Shown piece by piece: positions 22,402 through 30,008 of a DNA stretch of 38,282 nt. The notes beneath the pieces are model-generated. The model was given only the letters and a program-made list of their open reading frames with translations. It was not told the DNA's origin and made no database searches. Origin of the DNA: a virus; IMG/VR virus record IMGVR_UViG_3300047409_000130, positions 1 through 38,282 of that record; one strand, 5' to 3'. Position numbers and translations under genes: made by a program. Every line of letters starts with the position of its first letter. Within the stretch, counting starts at the first letter, position 1.

Positions 22402-24278
22402 CAGACGAGATCGCGCGGCAGGATGCCGCGCGCCAGGATCACGCGGTCCACGCTGATGTCGCCGCCCATCAGCACGCCGCCTGCCCCGAGGGTCGGTGAG
22501 CCGACGTAGCTGCCGTCGTGGCTTCCGCCCGACGAGTCATGGAGCGTCGAGCCTGACGGTTCGCCCATCCGGTAGTAGGCGTATGGGCTGCGAGCGATGG
22601 CCTGCGTGTTGTAGCCCGCGCTGCCCGACGCCTTCCAATCCGCGAGACGAGCCGCCGCGGAGATGGGCGTGGTGTAGACGCTGTATTCGTCGAGCGTGCC
22701 CGAGAAGTAGTAGGTCGACGAGTCAGCGCGCCGGCCGATGTAGTACGTCGCACTCGTGACGCCGAGAGCCGTCTGTGCGCCCAGCGTGCCCGCCACGCCA
22801 TCGACCTCGAGCGTCGGCGTCGAGGTGCCCGGCGTCCAGGTGACCGCGAAGTAGTGGCTGTCCGTGTCCGTGATCGTGTTCGCGGATCGGACGAGGTAGC
22901 CGCTCGTGCCGAGCTCCTGGAAATAGAGGTAATCGTCGGTCGCGAAGTAGACGATCGCCCGCCCGGTGCCGCCCGACCATAGCGCCTCATTGGCTCCGCT
23001 GCGTGCCCGCTTGAACCGCCCGATGACCGTGAAACCGGAGCTGAACGCGGGCATCGCCGTCGTGGCGTACTGGCTCGCTCCGTCGAGCGCGACGGCCGTG
23101 TCGCCGTCGTTGTAGGGCGCTGCGGCGTCTCCGAACACGTTCGCGTAGATGAAGATCGCCGCGGGGTCGATGAGCTGGCTCGCCACCGACCAGTGCCAGC
23201 CGTCCGTCCGAAGGATCGACGGCGTCGTGATGCTCGCGACGTTCGTCTGGATGCCCGCCCGCCCTGCCGTATTCGACCCTGCCGAGCCGCGGACGTAGAT
23301 ACGCGCCGCGACCGTCAGCCACGTCCCGCGCAATGTCCGCACCTGCGCCGCGGAGAGCGGCTGGTAGATGAGCGACCCACTCGCAGCCGTCGCCCGCATC
23401 CGTACCGCGTAGCCGTTCGGCCCGTCGAAGTGGTCGAGATCCTTGACGAGGTCTACCGCGGTTGCGGTCCACGAGTCGAGCGTCGGCGGGCTGGCGAAGG
23501 ACGCCATGTCGCCGTTCGTGAGCATGTTGCGAACGGGCACCGACAGCGAAGAGTGCGTCTGCGGCTGGGGCTGGTACCACGGCTGGTAGGTGAAGGCGGG
23601 CGTGACCGTGGCGTGCCAGAGGAGCTGGCCGGCGTCGTTCGGGTGTACCGAGTTCAGCATCAAGTCGGCCTGCCATGTGCCGTAATCGAGGAACGCCTGG
23701 TGCACGTCGATGAACCCGAAGCCCTTGGTCTGCGCGATCTGCTGGTACTGCTCTGCCCGCAGCCCTTGGAAGTCGTCGGTTGTGTTCGGGTTCTGGGCGG
23801 TGAGGATGACGCTGGCCTGCGGGTTGCGGAGCAGCAGCGTCTCGGTGAGCGCCAGCATCCGGTCGCGGACGTTCGAGTAGCTGATGCCCGTCTCGTTGTG
23901 GCCGTGGCTGATGATGACGAGGTCGGGCTCCTTCGAGCCGCACATGTCCTCGAAGCCCACGAGGTGGTAGACGGGCGGCTTGCCGGGGATCGCGGCGATC
24001 CAGATCGTGATCGTCTGCGAGCCGGAGCCGGTCGAGATCCGCGTCGCCGCCGGGTACGCCTGCGTCGTGTCGTCCCAGAACGCCACATCGACGTTGATCG
24101 CCGGGTACGTCACGCCGAGCCACTGGCCAAGCAGGTAGGCCCAGTCTTCGGGGTGAGCGGCCGTCGAGTCGCTCAGGACAACCAGCGTCGCGTTGTAGCC
24201 ACGCCGGATCTTCTTGAGGAACCGCTGCGTCGAGCCAATCGCCGCCGACTGCGGATGGCCGCGGCCGAGGCTGGTCAA
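22401..24278 (-). CDS. SGNH hydrolase - LamG receptor-binding/tail-spike protein
   Basis: A 625-residue two-domain protein. Residues ~25-235 are an SGNH/GDSL-type hydrolase: block I as LVVLSDSTAAHP, block III as IISHGHNETG, and block V as LNSVHPNDAGQLLWH with the catalytic D-x-x-H order replaced by H-P-N-D spacing. After a ~200-residue linker with NMLTNGDMASF (carbohydrate-binding-like start), residues ~420-590 form a LamG/concanavalin-like domain (DGASQYATTAMPAFSSGFTV, WTPGTSTPTLEVDG). Likely deacetylates or de-esterifies host surface polysaccharide during adsorption. Start TTG 24278 overlaps the previous stop (TTGA). Encoded upstream of terminase, not after the tape measure. Confidence 0.82.
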   Translation of the reverse strand: MTSLGRGHPQSAAIGSTQRFLKKIRRGYNATLVVLSDSTAAHPEDWAYLLGQWLGVTYPAINVDVAFWDDTTQAYPAATRISTGSGSQTITIWIAAIPGKPPVYHLVGFEDMCGSKEPDLVIISHGHNETGISYSNVRDRMLALTETLLLRNPQASVILTAQNPNTTDDFQGLRAEQYQQIAQTKGFGFIDVHQAFLDYGTWQADLMLNSVHPNDAGQLLWHATVTPAFTYQPWYQPQPQTHSSLSVPVRNMLTNGDMASFASPPTLDSWTATAVDLVKDLDHFDGPNGYAVRMRATAASGSLIYQPLSAAQVRTLRGTWLTVAARIYVRGSAGSNTAGRAGIQTNVASITTPSILRTDGWHWSVASQLIDPAAIFIYANVFGDAAAPYNDGDTAVALDGASQYATTAMPAFSSGFTVIGRFKRARSGANEALWSGGTGRAIVYFATDDYLYFQELGTSGYLVRSANTITDTDSHYFAVTWTPGTSTPTLEVDGVAGTLGAQTALGVTSATYYIGRRADSSTYYFSGTLDEYSVYTTPISAAARLADWKASGSAGYNTQAIARSPYAYYRMGEPSGSTLHDSSGGSHDGSYVGSPTLGAGGVLMGGDISVDRVILARGILPRDLV

Positions 24279-24649
24279 CTGACCTCCACCACGCGCACGT
24301 CCTGGCCTGTCGTTGCCGCGATGGCGTACAAGACCGCGCCAGCCGCGAGGTCGAACGGCACCGGGCCGTCACCGGGCTGGATCGGGATCCCTGCCGCAGT
24401 CGTGACGCCTGAGCCGCCGAGGTAGATCGGCACCTGGCCGTTGTTGTAGATCGCGAGCGCCTTGCGGCTCGTCAGCGCGGAGGACGGCAGCGCGACCGCG
24501 CTCGTGCCGACGGTGACGGCCGTGGCAAGGACGGTCCCGCCGAGTCCAGCTGGGATCACCTCTTGGATGAACTTCCCGCCGCGTGTCGCCGTCGCGACCG
24601 ACGTGCCGGATCCCGCGGTGATGTCGACCGAGCTCTCGACGTCGCTCAT
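24275..24649 (-). CDS. Small virion-associated beta protein (124 aa)
   Basis: ATG 24649 overlaps the LamG gene stop. It is a beta-rich sequence, with KALAIYNNGQVPIYLGGSGV followed by TTAAGIPIQPGDGPV and DLAAGAVLYAIAATTGQDV. This is the pattern of small phage tail/fibre proteins with an 'artificial positional' jelly-roll, often found near receptor-binding genes. Exact role unknown. Confidence 0.65.
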   Translation of the reverse strand: MSDVESSVDITAGSGTSVATATRGGKFIQEVIPAGLGGTVLATAVTVGTSAVALPSSALTSRKALAIYNNGQVPIYLGGSGVTTAAGIPIQPGDGPVPFDLAAGAVLYAIAATTGQDVRVVEVS

Positions 24650-25335
24650 CAGCCGCCTCCGAACACTGCGCCGAGGTAGGCGTTGTCGGCCGCCGAGAGC
24701 GCCTTGTTGAAGACCGCGAGGGTGCCGATATTGCCGGGGAAGTAGCGGCCGGCGACGGTGCCCTCGATCTGACTCACCACGAAGTCGGTGCCGCCCGTGT
24801 ACAGCACAGGCCCGACGATGCCCGCGCCCGTGTTGTTCAGCGCGCCGTTGAGGTACATCTTCGGAGCCGCGTTGTCGTACGTGCCCACGATGAGGGACGG
24901 GCGCGTGGTCGAGAGTTGTGTGACCGTGCCCGCGGTGCTCGTGGTCGTGCCATTGCCGACCGTGAACTTCGGGATGCCGCTCTGGAGCGATACGCGGTAG
25001 CCGAAGTTGCCGTTCACGCCGCAACAGGCGACGTAGGACACGGCAGGCCCGACGCTGCTCGGCATCAGCAGCACCGCGACCGAGACGGCCGTGCCGAAGT
25101 TGAGGGTCGAGCCGGTCTTGTCCGCGCGGCCCGACGTGCCGTCGAAGAACACGCTCGCGTCATCGTCCAGCGACAGCGGACGGCTCCGCAGCGTGTACGT
25201 GGCCGAGATGGTGAGGTGGTTCGCGCCCATCGCGTCGCGCAACTGCGTCCCGGTGCCCTCGTCGAGCATCCACAGCGCGGATGGGCCGAGGTCAAGGAAT
25301 GCCTCGCGGAGCGAGCGGGCGACGAGGAGCGGCAT
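24649..25335 (-). CDS. LamG/concanavalin-like tail protein
   Basis: A 228-residue single LamG-type domain: ALWMLDEGTGTQLRDAMGAN, DDDASVFFDGTSGRADKTG, LIVGTYDNAAPKMYLNGALN, and IGTLAVFNKALSAADNAYLG near the end, the usual LamG closing motif. Such domains bind glycans or mediate adsorption. It lies in a coupled block with the SGNH-LamG gene, with which it shares the domain type. Confidence 0.8.
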   Translation of the reverse strand: MPLLVARSLREAFLDLGPSALWMLDEGTGTQLRDAMGANHLTISATYTLRSRPLSLDDDASVFFDGTSGRADKTGSTLNFGTAVSVAVLLMPSSVGPAVSYVACCGVNGNFGYRVSLQSGIPKFTVGNGTTTSTAGTVTQLSTTRPSLIVGTYDNAAPKMYLNGALNNTGAGIVGPVLYTGGTDFVVSQIEGTVAGRYFPGNIGTLAVFNKALSAADNAYLGAVFGGG

Positions 25336-25820
25336 CAGTCGAGGTTGGCGAACAGGGTGACGACGAGGCTCGACGCCGCGTACGTCGGGGTGCCGCGCGT
25401 GACGAGGATTCCGTAGAGCGCCGTGTCGGCCACTGCGGTCTTGTACGGGAACGCGACACCATTTCGCGTCGAGACGGAGTTGGACGACGACGCCGCGTAT
25501 GGTCCGAACGTGATCACGCCGAGGCAGTGGAGGGCGTCAGCGTCGGTGATGTCGTGGGCCGCGTTCGCCGTGGCCGGGGTTACGGCCGTGTCGAACAGCC
25601 ACAGCTCGCCGGATGCGGACTGCGTGGCCTGGTCGGCCACGAGGAGTTTGACGACGACGCCGGTTCCGCCGACAGCGCGGGCCATCCCCGCGAACGTGAG
25701 GATCGCCGTGTGGAGGCTGTCGCCCGGCGCGTAGGCGTTGGTGTCGAGGGTCGGCGTCACGGCCACCTTGACGGGGTTATTCGCGACCGTGACCGGCGGG
25801 AACGTGGTCGTATCAGCCAT
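25335..25820 (-). CDS. Virion structural protein (161 aa)
   Basis: A beta-rich 161-residue protein (PVKVAVTPTLDTNAYAPGDS, later GELWLFDTAVTPATANAAHD) of a type repeatedly seen in high-GC phage tail regions. It has a good AGGGAG ribosome-binding site 8 bases before ATG 25820 and begins the receptor-binding block. Precise function unknown. Confidence 0.65.
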   Translation of the reverse strand: MADTTTFPPVTVANNPVKVAVTPTLDTNAYAPGDSLHTAILTFAGMARAVGGTGVVVKLLVADQATQSASGELWLFDTAVTPATANAAHDITDADALHCLGVITFGPYAASSSNSVSTRNGVAFPYKTAVADTALYGILVTRGTPTYAASSLVVTLFANLD

Positions 25821-25847
25821 GCGGGGCTCCCTTGTGCGTTAGGCGGA

Positions 25848-25922
25848 TCACAGGAGCGTCCGCACGAGCCAGACGATGAGGATCACCAGCACCACGAGGA
25901 CGAGCGCGCGTTCGATCGTCAT
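25848..25922 (-). CDS. 24-residue single-span membrane microprotein
   Basis: ATG 25922 overlaps the stop of the holin-like gene (ATGA). The entire peptide is MTIERALVLVVLVILIVW followed by LVRTLL: one transmembrane helix with a positively charged residue at each end. It lies just downstream of the holin candidate and may modulate lysis timing. Too short to prove from sequence alone. Confidence 0.45.
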   Translation of the reverse strand: MTIERALVLVVLVILIVWLVRTLL

Positions 25923-26179
25923 CGGTTCGGGCTCGCACCGGACACGACGGCCGGCGCGTCGTTCGGCGTGGTGACTGCGGTGCCGATCGGGAGCACCGGG
26001 TCCGCGATGGGCGTCACGAGTTGGCGCTGGATCCACGCGCCGATGCCGAACGTGGCGATGATGGCGACGAGGCCGAGGATCGCGGCGGTCTGGTCGGACG
26101 TGATGTTCACGCCGAACGCCACGGCGAGCACGATGATCGCCTTGGCGAAGTCCACGAGGACGACGGGTTCTCTGGTCAT
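25919..26179 (-). CDS. Holin-like protein (two membrane spans)
   Basis: An 86-residue protein with two hydrophobic helices (FAKAIIVLAVAFGVNI and TAAILGLVAIIATFGIGAW) joined by a short TSDQ turn, and a polar Pro-rich C-terminus. The layout matches class II phage holins (r1t-like), which pierce the membrane to release endolysin. It starts with an ATGA overlap directly after the endolysin gene. Confidence 0.7.
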   Translation of the reverse strand: MTREPVVLVDFAKAIIVLAVAFGVNITSDQTAAILGLVAIIATFGIGAWIQRQLVTPIADPVLPIGTAVTTPNDAPAVVSGASPNR

Positions 26180-26985
26180 TCGGGGGTTCCCTCCGGGATG
26201 AGTGCGACGACCTGCGTCGGGCGCTTCACGCCGTCCGCGTAGAACCGCCCGGTCAAGACCTCGACGGTGTAGCGCCCGTTGTGGGCGTCGGCCTTGCCGT
26301 AGACCGGCAGGTGCGTCGGGGTGTCGAGCGTGGCGAACTGGTGGCCCTCGAAGTCGAAGAGCTGCGTCCCGGCGGGAGCGGCGATCGACAGCGGGGCGTC
26401 GGGGTAGAGCGTGGCGAACTTCACGGTGGTGTCCTCCGGGGGCTTCGGTGCGTCGCTGACGCAGGCGAGGAACTGCGCGAGCGTGCCGGCGTAGCTGTCG
26501 CGGTCGAGGCGGCCGGCGCTGTCGCTGTACTGCCAAACGTCATGCCGGCATTTCGGCTCCGTGGCGTAGTTGGCGACCCAGCGCCAGTCCGCACCGAATG
26601 CGTCCGTCGGGTAGTCGGCCGGTGAATACTCGGATTGGTACAGGCCGATCTTCCTGCCAGCCTTCTGCACCGCCTTGATGAAGGCGCGGGCGTTCGCCTC
26701 CAGCATCAGCGTGCCGTGCCGCGAGCGTTCGTAGTCGAGGGCGAGGTAATCGGCATCCTTGGCGATGCGCAGGAAGAGCGCGACCTGTTCGGGGACGGGC
26801 CACTCCGCGCGGGCGAAGTGATACGCGCCGAGCGGCTTCTTGGCTGCGCGAACGGCTGCCGAGTGCTGGTCCCACTTGCCGTCCTGGAAGTTGCCCTCGG
26901 ACGCCTTGACGATCACGAAGTCGAGCGCGTCGAGATGCGGCGTCGTGTCCTGCGCCCAGCTGATGTCGATACCCTCGAGCGTCAC
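26176..26985 (-). CDS. GH25-family endolysin (lysozyme)
   Basis: A 269-residue muramidase. GH25 signatures in order: GIDISWAQ (catalytic-site Asp), LDFVIVKASEGNFQD, YLALDYERSRHG (Asp/Glu pair), GLYQSEYSPADY and DVWQYSDSAGRLDRDSYAG. The catalytic domain ends near residue 190, and a ~65-residue beta-rich C-terminal part (TQLFDFEGHQFATLD) may bind the wall. No signal peptide. GTG 26985 overlaps the stop of a 21-residue ORF. Confidence 0.88.
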   Translation of the reverse strand: MTLEGIDISWAQDTTPHLDALDFVIVKASEGNFQDGKWDQHSAAVRAAKKPLGAYHFARAEWPVPEQVALFLRIAKDADYLALDYERSRHGTLMLEANARAFIKAVQKAGRKIGLYQSEYSPADYPTDAFGADWRWVANYATEPKCRHDVWQYSDSAGRLDRDSYAGTLAQFLACVSDAPKPPEDTTVKFATLYPDAPLSIAAPAGTQLFDFEGHQFATLDTPTHLPVYGKADAHNGRYTVEVLTGRFYADGVKRPTQVVALIPEGTPE

Positions 26986-27047
26986 GGTTGCGCCGCCGGT
27001 CCGTCGTCGGAGGGGTCGTTCGGGTCGCGCGGCAGCGGCTCGTTCAT
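26982..27047 (-). CDS. 21-residue acidic Pro-rich microprotein
   Basis: MNEPLPRDPNDPSDDGPAAQ plus a final Pro. Its start overlaps the upstream stop (TAATG) and its stop overlaps the endolysin start (GTGA). It may act as a coupling leader peptide for endolysin translation, or be a translated spacer. Only the double overlap supports it. Confidence 0.35.
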   Translation of the reverse strand: MNEPLPRDPNDPSDDGPAAQP

Positions 27048-27544
27048 TAGGCATGCCAGCCATGCGGAGCCACACCGGGTCCGCACGCCTTGCAGCGGCC
27101 GGCCGGGACGCCCATCGCGGCGATGCGCGCCATGTCGCGGTCGTGCAGGTACTCGTCGAAGTCGCGGTGCTGGATGCGGTGATGGACGCGCAGCGCGACG
27201 TGGCGAGCGTCGGGGTAGGCGTCAGGGAAGCGGCAGGGGAAGCAGGAGCACTCCGAGCCGATGCCCTCGATGTCCTCACCGACGACAGGTTCGGGTGCCG
27301 GGATCTGCTTCTTCTCCGGCGCGTCGGGGTTCACGCGCACGACCATCGTGTAGTTGTCGCGGACCCTGTAGTAGTTGGCGAGCGCCTGGAGGCCGCCGGC
27401 ACCGGCCGACGTGACGTTCGTGGTGCCGCGCTGGTACACCGGGCGCTGGCAGTGGAGGCACGGCGAGCCGTTCGGGCCGTGGATGGTGTGCGTGAGGCCG
27501 GGGCCGCGAGCTGGGCACACATCGTCGAGAAAGCCGCTGCTCAT
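27047..27544 (-). CDS. Cysteine-rich zinc-binding-like protein
   Basis: A 165-residue protein with several CxxC-type pairs: PCLHCQRPVYQRG near residue 30, CSCFPC near 100 and CKACGPG near the C-terminus. These suggest two zinc sites. The middle (GLQALANYYRVRDNYTMVVR) looks beta/alpha. Its place upstream of the endolysin gives no clear job. No family recognised. Confidence 0.65.
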   Translation of the reverse strand: MSSGFLDDVCPARGPGLTHTIHGPNGSPCLHCQRPVYQRGTTNVTSAGAGGLQALANYYRVRDNYTMVVRVNPDAPEKKQIPAPEPVVGEDIEGIGSECSCFPCRFPDAYPDARHVALRVHHRIQHRDFDEYLHDRDMARIAAMGVPAGRCKACGPGVAPHGWHA

Positions 27545-27735
27545 GCCGGGACCGCCGCAGTGTGCGGCCCGTTGCACTTCCACGGCGTCACGCAGTTCGG
27601 GCACATCTCGGCTTCCCGCACCAGCAGCGCATGGAGTCGGGCCATCCGCCGCTCGCGAAGATCGCGCTTGCGGGCGATTCGCTCCCACCGCCATTCGGGC
27701 CTTGCGGTGGCATAGAAGCCGATGAGCCGCATCAT
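27541..27735 (-). CDS. Small basic CxxC protein (64 aa)
   Basis: Begins MMRLIGFYATARPEWRWER, with a very basic helix (ARKRDLRERRMARLHALL) and a single CPNC-x5-C cluster near the end (MCPNCVTPWKCNG). ATG 27735 overlaps the previous stop. Function unknown; possibly nucleic-acid binding. Confidence 0.6.
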   Translation of the reverse strand: MMRLIGFYATARPEWRWERIARKRDLRERRMARLHALLVREAEMCPNCVTPWKCNGPHTAAVPA

Positions 27736-28058
27736 GGGTGACGCTGCCGCAGGAGCCGCCACATCCACAACAGCGCCGCGCTCGGCAGCAGCAGGGCGCA
27801 CGCGACGATCAGCAGACCGACGCCCGGCGGGACGATGCCCTGCCCAGTGAACCGCAGCGCGATGGCCGAGAGGCCAACGAACAGGCACGCGGTCACGGTC
27901 GCGGCCACGGTGACGATGAGGGCCAGCGTCGGAGCGAAGTAGGGGATGTGCTCGCCGCCGCGCCATGCCCGGTAGAACGTGAGCGCCACGTACCAGTCGA
28001 TCGGCGTGAGGATGCCGATAGCGATGGTCGACAGGACCGTGATAGTCGCAACATCCAT
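27732..28058 (-). CDS. Three-span membrane protein in the lysis region
   Basis: A 108-residue protein with hydrophobic segments near residues 5-20, 42-68 and 78-98 (TLALIVTVAATVTACLFVGL; GVGLLIVACALLLPSAALLW) and a basic tail (RLLRQRHP). It could be a holin or antiholin; three-span holins are common. It is coupled by TGATG to the gene upstream. Confidence 0.65.
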   Translation of the reverse strand: MDVATITVLSTIAIGILTPIDWYVALTFYRAWRGGEHIPYFAPTLALIVTVAATVTACLFVGLSAIALRFTGQGIVPPGVGLLIVACALLLPSAALLWMWRLLRQRHP

Positions 28059-28297
28059 CAGTGCCCATCCAGCCGGTCGGCAATCGCGGTGTAGGCCCGG
28101 CGGATCGCTTCTCGCCGCACGCCGGTCGTCACGGCCGCGGCGCGTTCCATCGAGTGGACGGCCTCAGTCATCACGGCCTGCCCCTGCTGATGACGCGCTT
28201 CGACCTCGTCCTCGTGGTAATACGGGAGGATCCACTGGACGAGGCGGTGCCAGCGACTATCTCGGATCACGACCGCGACCACGCCAACGAACCTCAT
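28058..28297 (-). CDS. Small helical protein overlapping the upstream membrane gene
   Basis: A 79-residue protein (MRFVGVVAVVIRDSRWHRLV, then HHEDEVEARH-like and ERAAAVTTGVRREAIRR segments). Its start lies 41 bases inside the upstream gene in another frame, unusual here, and has no strong ribosome-binding site; GTG 28270 is an alternative. The amphipathic C-terminal half is a good helix. Function unknown. Confidence 0.55.
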   Translation of the reverse strand: MRFVGVVAVVIRDSRWHRLVQWILPYYHEDEVEARHQQGQAVMTEAVHSMERAAAVTTGVRREAIRRAYTAIADRLDGH

Positions 28298-28502
28298 CGG
28301 TGAGGGCGTCCAGGGACTTGGAGAACGCGGCGATGGTCGCGGCCGCGTCATCGCGGGCCTTCGCCTCGCGCTCGAACATCCAGCCGGGGACCAGCCAGCG
28401 GCGAACGAAAGCGACGCCGAGGAAGAAGCCGATCGCAATGACGACGGCCCAGCCGCCCGCGTTCGCCAGTGCCGAGACAACGACGACGATGTCCGTCGGC
28501 AT
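28257..28502 (-). CDS. Single-span membrane protein, holin-like of the lysis region
   Basis: An 81-residue protein: PTDIVVVVSALANAGGWAVV and IAIGFFLGVAFVRRWLVPGW form one membrane span plus a short loop. A charged coiled-coil tail follows (REAKARDDAAATIAAFSKSL). The layout matches small actinophage-type holins that lie near endolysin. First gene after the promoter-like motif at 28703, so it opens this transcript. Confidence 0.65.
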   Translation of the reverse strand: MPTDIVVVVSALANAGGWAVVIAIGFFLGVAFVRRWLVPGWMFEREAKARDDAAATIAAFSKSLDALTDEVRWRGRGRDPR

Positions 28503-28529
28503 TCATCGATCGCCGCATGGGAACGCCCC

Positions 28530-28556
28530 GCCCGATGGGGAGGAGTGCCATCGGGC
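28530..28556. promoter_or_regulatory. Leader hairpin upstream of the lysis genes
   Basis: Perfect 9-bp stem GCCCGATGG / CCATCGGGC with a 9-base loop, 28 bases upstream of the membrane gene start. In the leftward transcript the loop reads CACTCCTCC, an anti-ribosome-binding-site-like sequence. Could be a terminator of the upstream phosphoesterase unit or a translational control hairpin. The rest of the 28503-28754 gap holds the 24-base motif and no convincing gene. Confidence 0.5.
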
Positions 28557-28702
28557 CGGGACGCGGTGAGCGGGGGTTGCCTGCGAAGCGGTGGGGGGAA
28601 ACGGGTAGAGCGCGCCGCTGAGGACGCGCTGCAAGGCCGTTGTGATGGCTCCGAGGACATCCGCGAGCACGTCTGTAAGTGTCGCGCCGGGCCGACCGTG
28701 GG

Positions 28703-28726
28703 GCGCGTATACGTTCGTTACGGGGC
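28703..28726 (-). promoter_or_regulatory. 24-base motif, copy 1 (candidate late promoter/operator)
   Basis: On the plus strand it reads GCGCGTATACGTTCGTTACG followed by GGGC. It matches the second copy at 30079 in 22 of 24 positions and in the same orientation. It sits between the phosphoesterase stop and the lysis genes, with a GTATAC centre. Likely a phage-specific promoter or regulator site for leftward late genes. Confidence 0.6.
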
Positions 28727-28754
28727 TATCTGGTGGCCCGGTAGACGGTTGCGT

Positions 28755-29774
28755 CTAGTCGAGCCAGACCTTGAACTGCGACGTGACCCTTCCCGTGCTC
28801 GGCTCGATGAAGTGGAGGCGCTGCGAGGGCTTCGCGACGGAGCCGAGGCCGTTGCGGGCATAGCGGTTGTCGCTCTCGGTCGAGCCGGTCTGGTACCAGG
28901 CACCCTCACCGTCGGCCATCGCGTACTCGTCGTGGGTGTGGCGGTGGCCGGTGTAGACGTCGCGGAACGACCAGCCGAACGCGCCGGCCTTGAGCTTATT
29001 GAGGTACGTCAGGAACGTCGTCGCGGAGACGTACCCGTTGCGGCCCGTCTCGTCGCCGTGGAGCAGGAGCGCGCGGTAGTTGCCGATCTCGACGCGCTGG
29101 ATGTCCTCGGGGCAGTCCTCCCACGTCAGGCGCTTCTCGAGGGCGAGCATCTGGCGTGCGGTTTCGTAGCACATGCGGTCGATGTTGTCGGCTCGAGGAA
29201 CGGCGTCGCGCTTGGAGCCGATCCGCCCGTGGTTGCCCCACTCCGCGACGACGGTGACGTTCTGGTACATCGTGAGCGCCCGCTGCACCGTCTCAGTGAT
29301 GAGGCGGCTGACGCTCACCCACTGCGCGAAGAGCGTCGCGTCAATCTCGAACGGCTGGGTCGGGTAGTTGAAGAGCCCCTCCACCAGATCGCCACCGAAC
29401 AGGATCACGGCATCGTTCACCGGGTGATCGGCGCGCTGGATTTCGGTCAGGTGCGCGGCCTTGTCCACGAACTGCCCGACGCGCCGCCGCATGACCTCGG
29501 AGTTGTACGTCGTCGTGACCTTCGCGCCCTGCCAGTCGGTCAGGTGCCACAGCGCCACCTCGGCCTTCTTGACCCGCTGGACACGGGCGGGAGGAGTGAC
29601 GGGTCGGACGGGATCCGCGACGAGGGCGTCACGGACGGCGCGGTAGACGGCTGCGACGAGGTCGTCGGTCTTCGCCCTCGCCCGTGCCAGCTCACGGAGC
29701 GCGTTGTCGAGGGCGCGGCGGAGGTCGGCGTCCTTCGACTCGGCCTGGACTTCCGCGACGATCTCGTCCCTCAC
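28755..29774 (-). CDS. Metallophosphoesterase (calcineurin-like)
   Basis: A 339-residue protein. Residues 1-75 are charged helix (LRRALDNALRELARARAK). The catalytic domain shows the family's metal motifs in slightly altered form: WHLTDWQGAK, LFGGDLVEGL, VVAEWGNHGRIGSK, LLLHGDETGRN and YTGHRHTHDE. Predicted to hydrolyse phosphodiesters of nucleotides or nucleic acid. GTG 29774 overlaps the stop of the HTH gene (GTGA). The pair is bracketed by the two 24-base motifs. Confidence 0.82.
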   Translation of the reverse strand: MRDEIVAEVQAESKDADLRRALDNALRELARARAKTDDLVAAVYRAVRDALVADPVRPVTPPARVQRVKKAEVALWHLTDWQGAKVTTTYNSEVMRRRVGQFVDKAAHLTEIQRADHPVNDAVILFGGDLVEGLFNYPTQPFEIDATLFAQWVSVSRLITETVQRALTMYQNVTVVAEWGNHGRIGSKRDAVPRADNIDRMCYETARQMLALEKRLTWEDCPEDIQRVEIGNYRALLLHGDETGRNGYVSATTFLTYLNKLKAGAFGWSFRDVYTGHRHTHDEYAMADGEGAWYQTGSTESDNRYARNGLGSVAKPSQRLHFIEPSTGRVTSQFKVWLD

Positions 29775-30001
29775 GGACACTGGCAATCGCCCCGACGATG
29801 CCGCTGCACGGTGAACGGATTGACGCGGGTGCCGCGCTTCGCCAGCCAGCGGGCGATCCCGGTCCCCGTGACGAGCGGATCGGTCATCGCGTCCACGACG
29901 CCTGCGCGGTCCTCCGGGGACAGTGCGGCGAGCGCGACGCCCATCTGGCACGTCGGACCCTTGTCCCCGGCCAGTTCGCGGATCTCGTCCTTGACGGTCA
30001 C
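29771..30001 (-). CDS. Small HTH-like protein paired with the phosphoesterase
   Basis: A 76-residue protein: DRAGVVDAMTDPLVTGTGIA, then RWLAKRGTRVNPFTVQRHRR and GDCQCP. The last part looks like a recognition helix followed by the H-R-R-G-D-C ending seen in small phage DNA binders, some annotated as small terminase subunits. GTG 30001 has only a weak ribosome-binding site. It may act with the phosphoesterase or regulate it; a small-terminase role is possible because no other clear candidate exists. Confidence 0.6.
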   Translation of the reverse strand: MTVKDEIRELAGDKGPTCQMGVALAALSPEDRAGVVDAMTDPLVTGTGIARWLAKRGTRVNPFTVQRHRRGDCQCP

Positions 30002-30008
30002 CGGGCTG

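Noticed and set aside
28503-28754. Coding content in the gap upstream of the lysis genes
   Set aside because: Open frames here are Arg/Pro/Ser-rich with no start signal; the gap is better explained by the hairpin and the 24-base motif.
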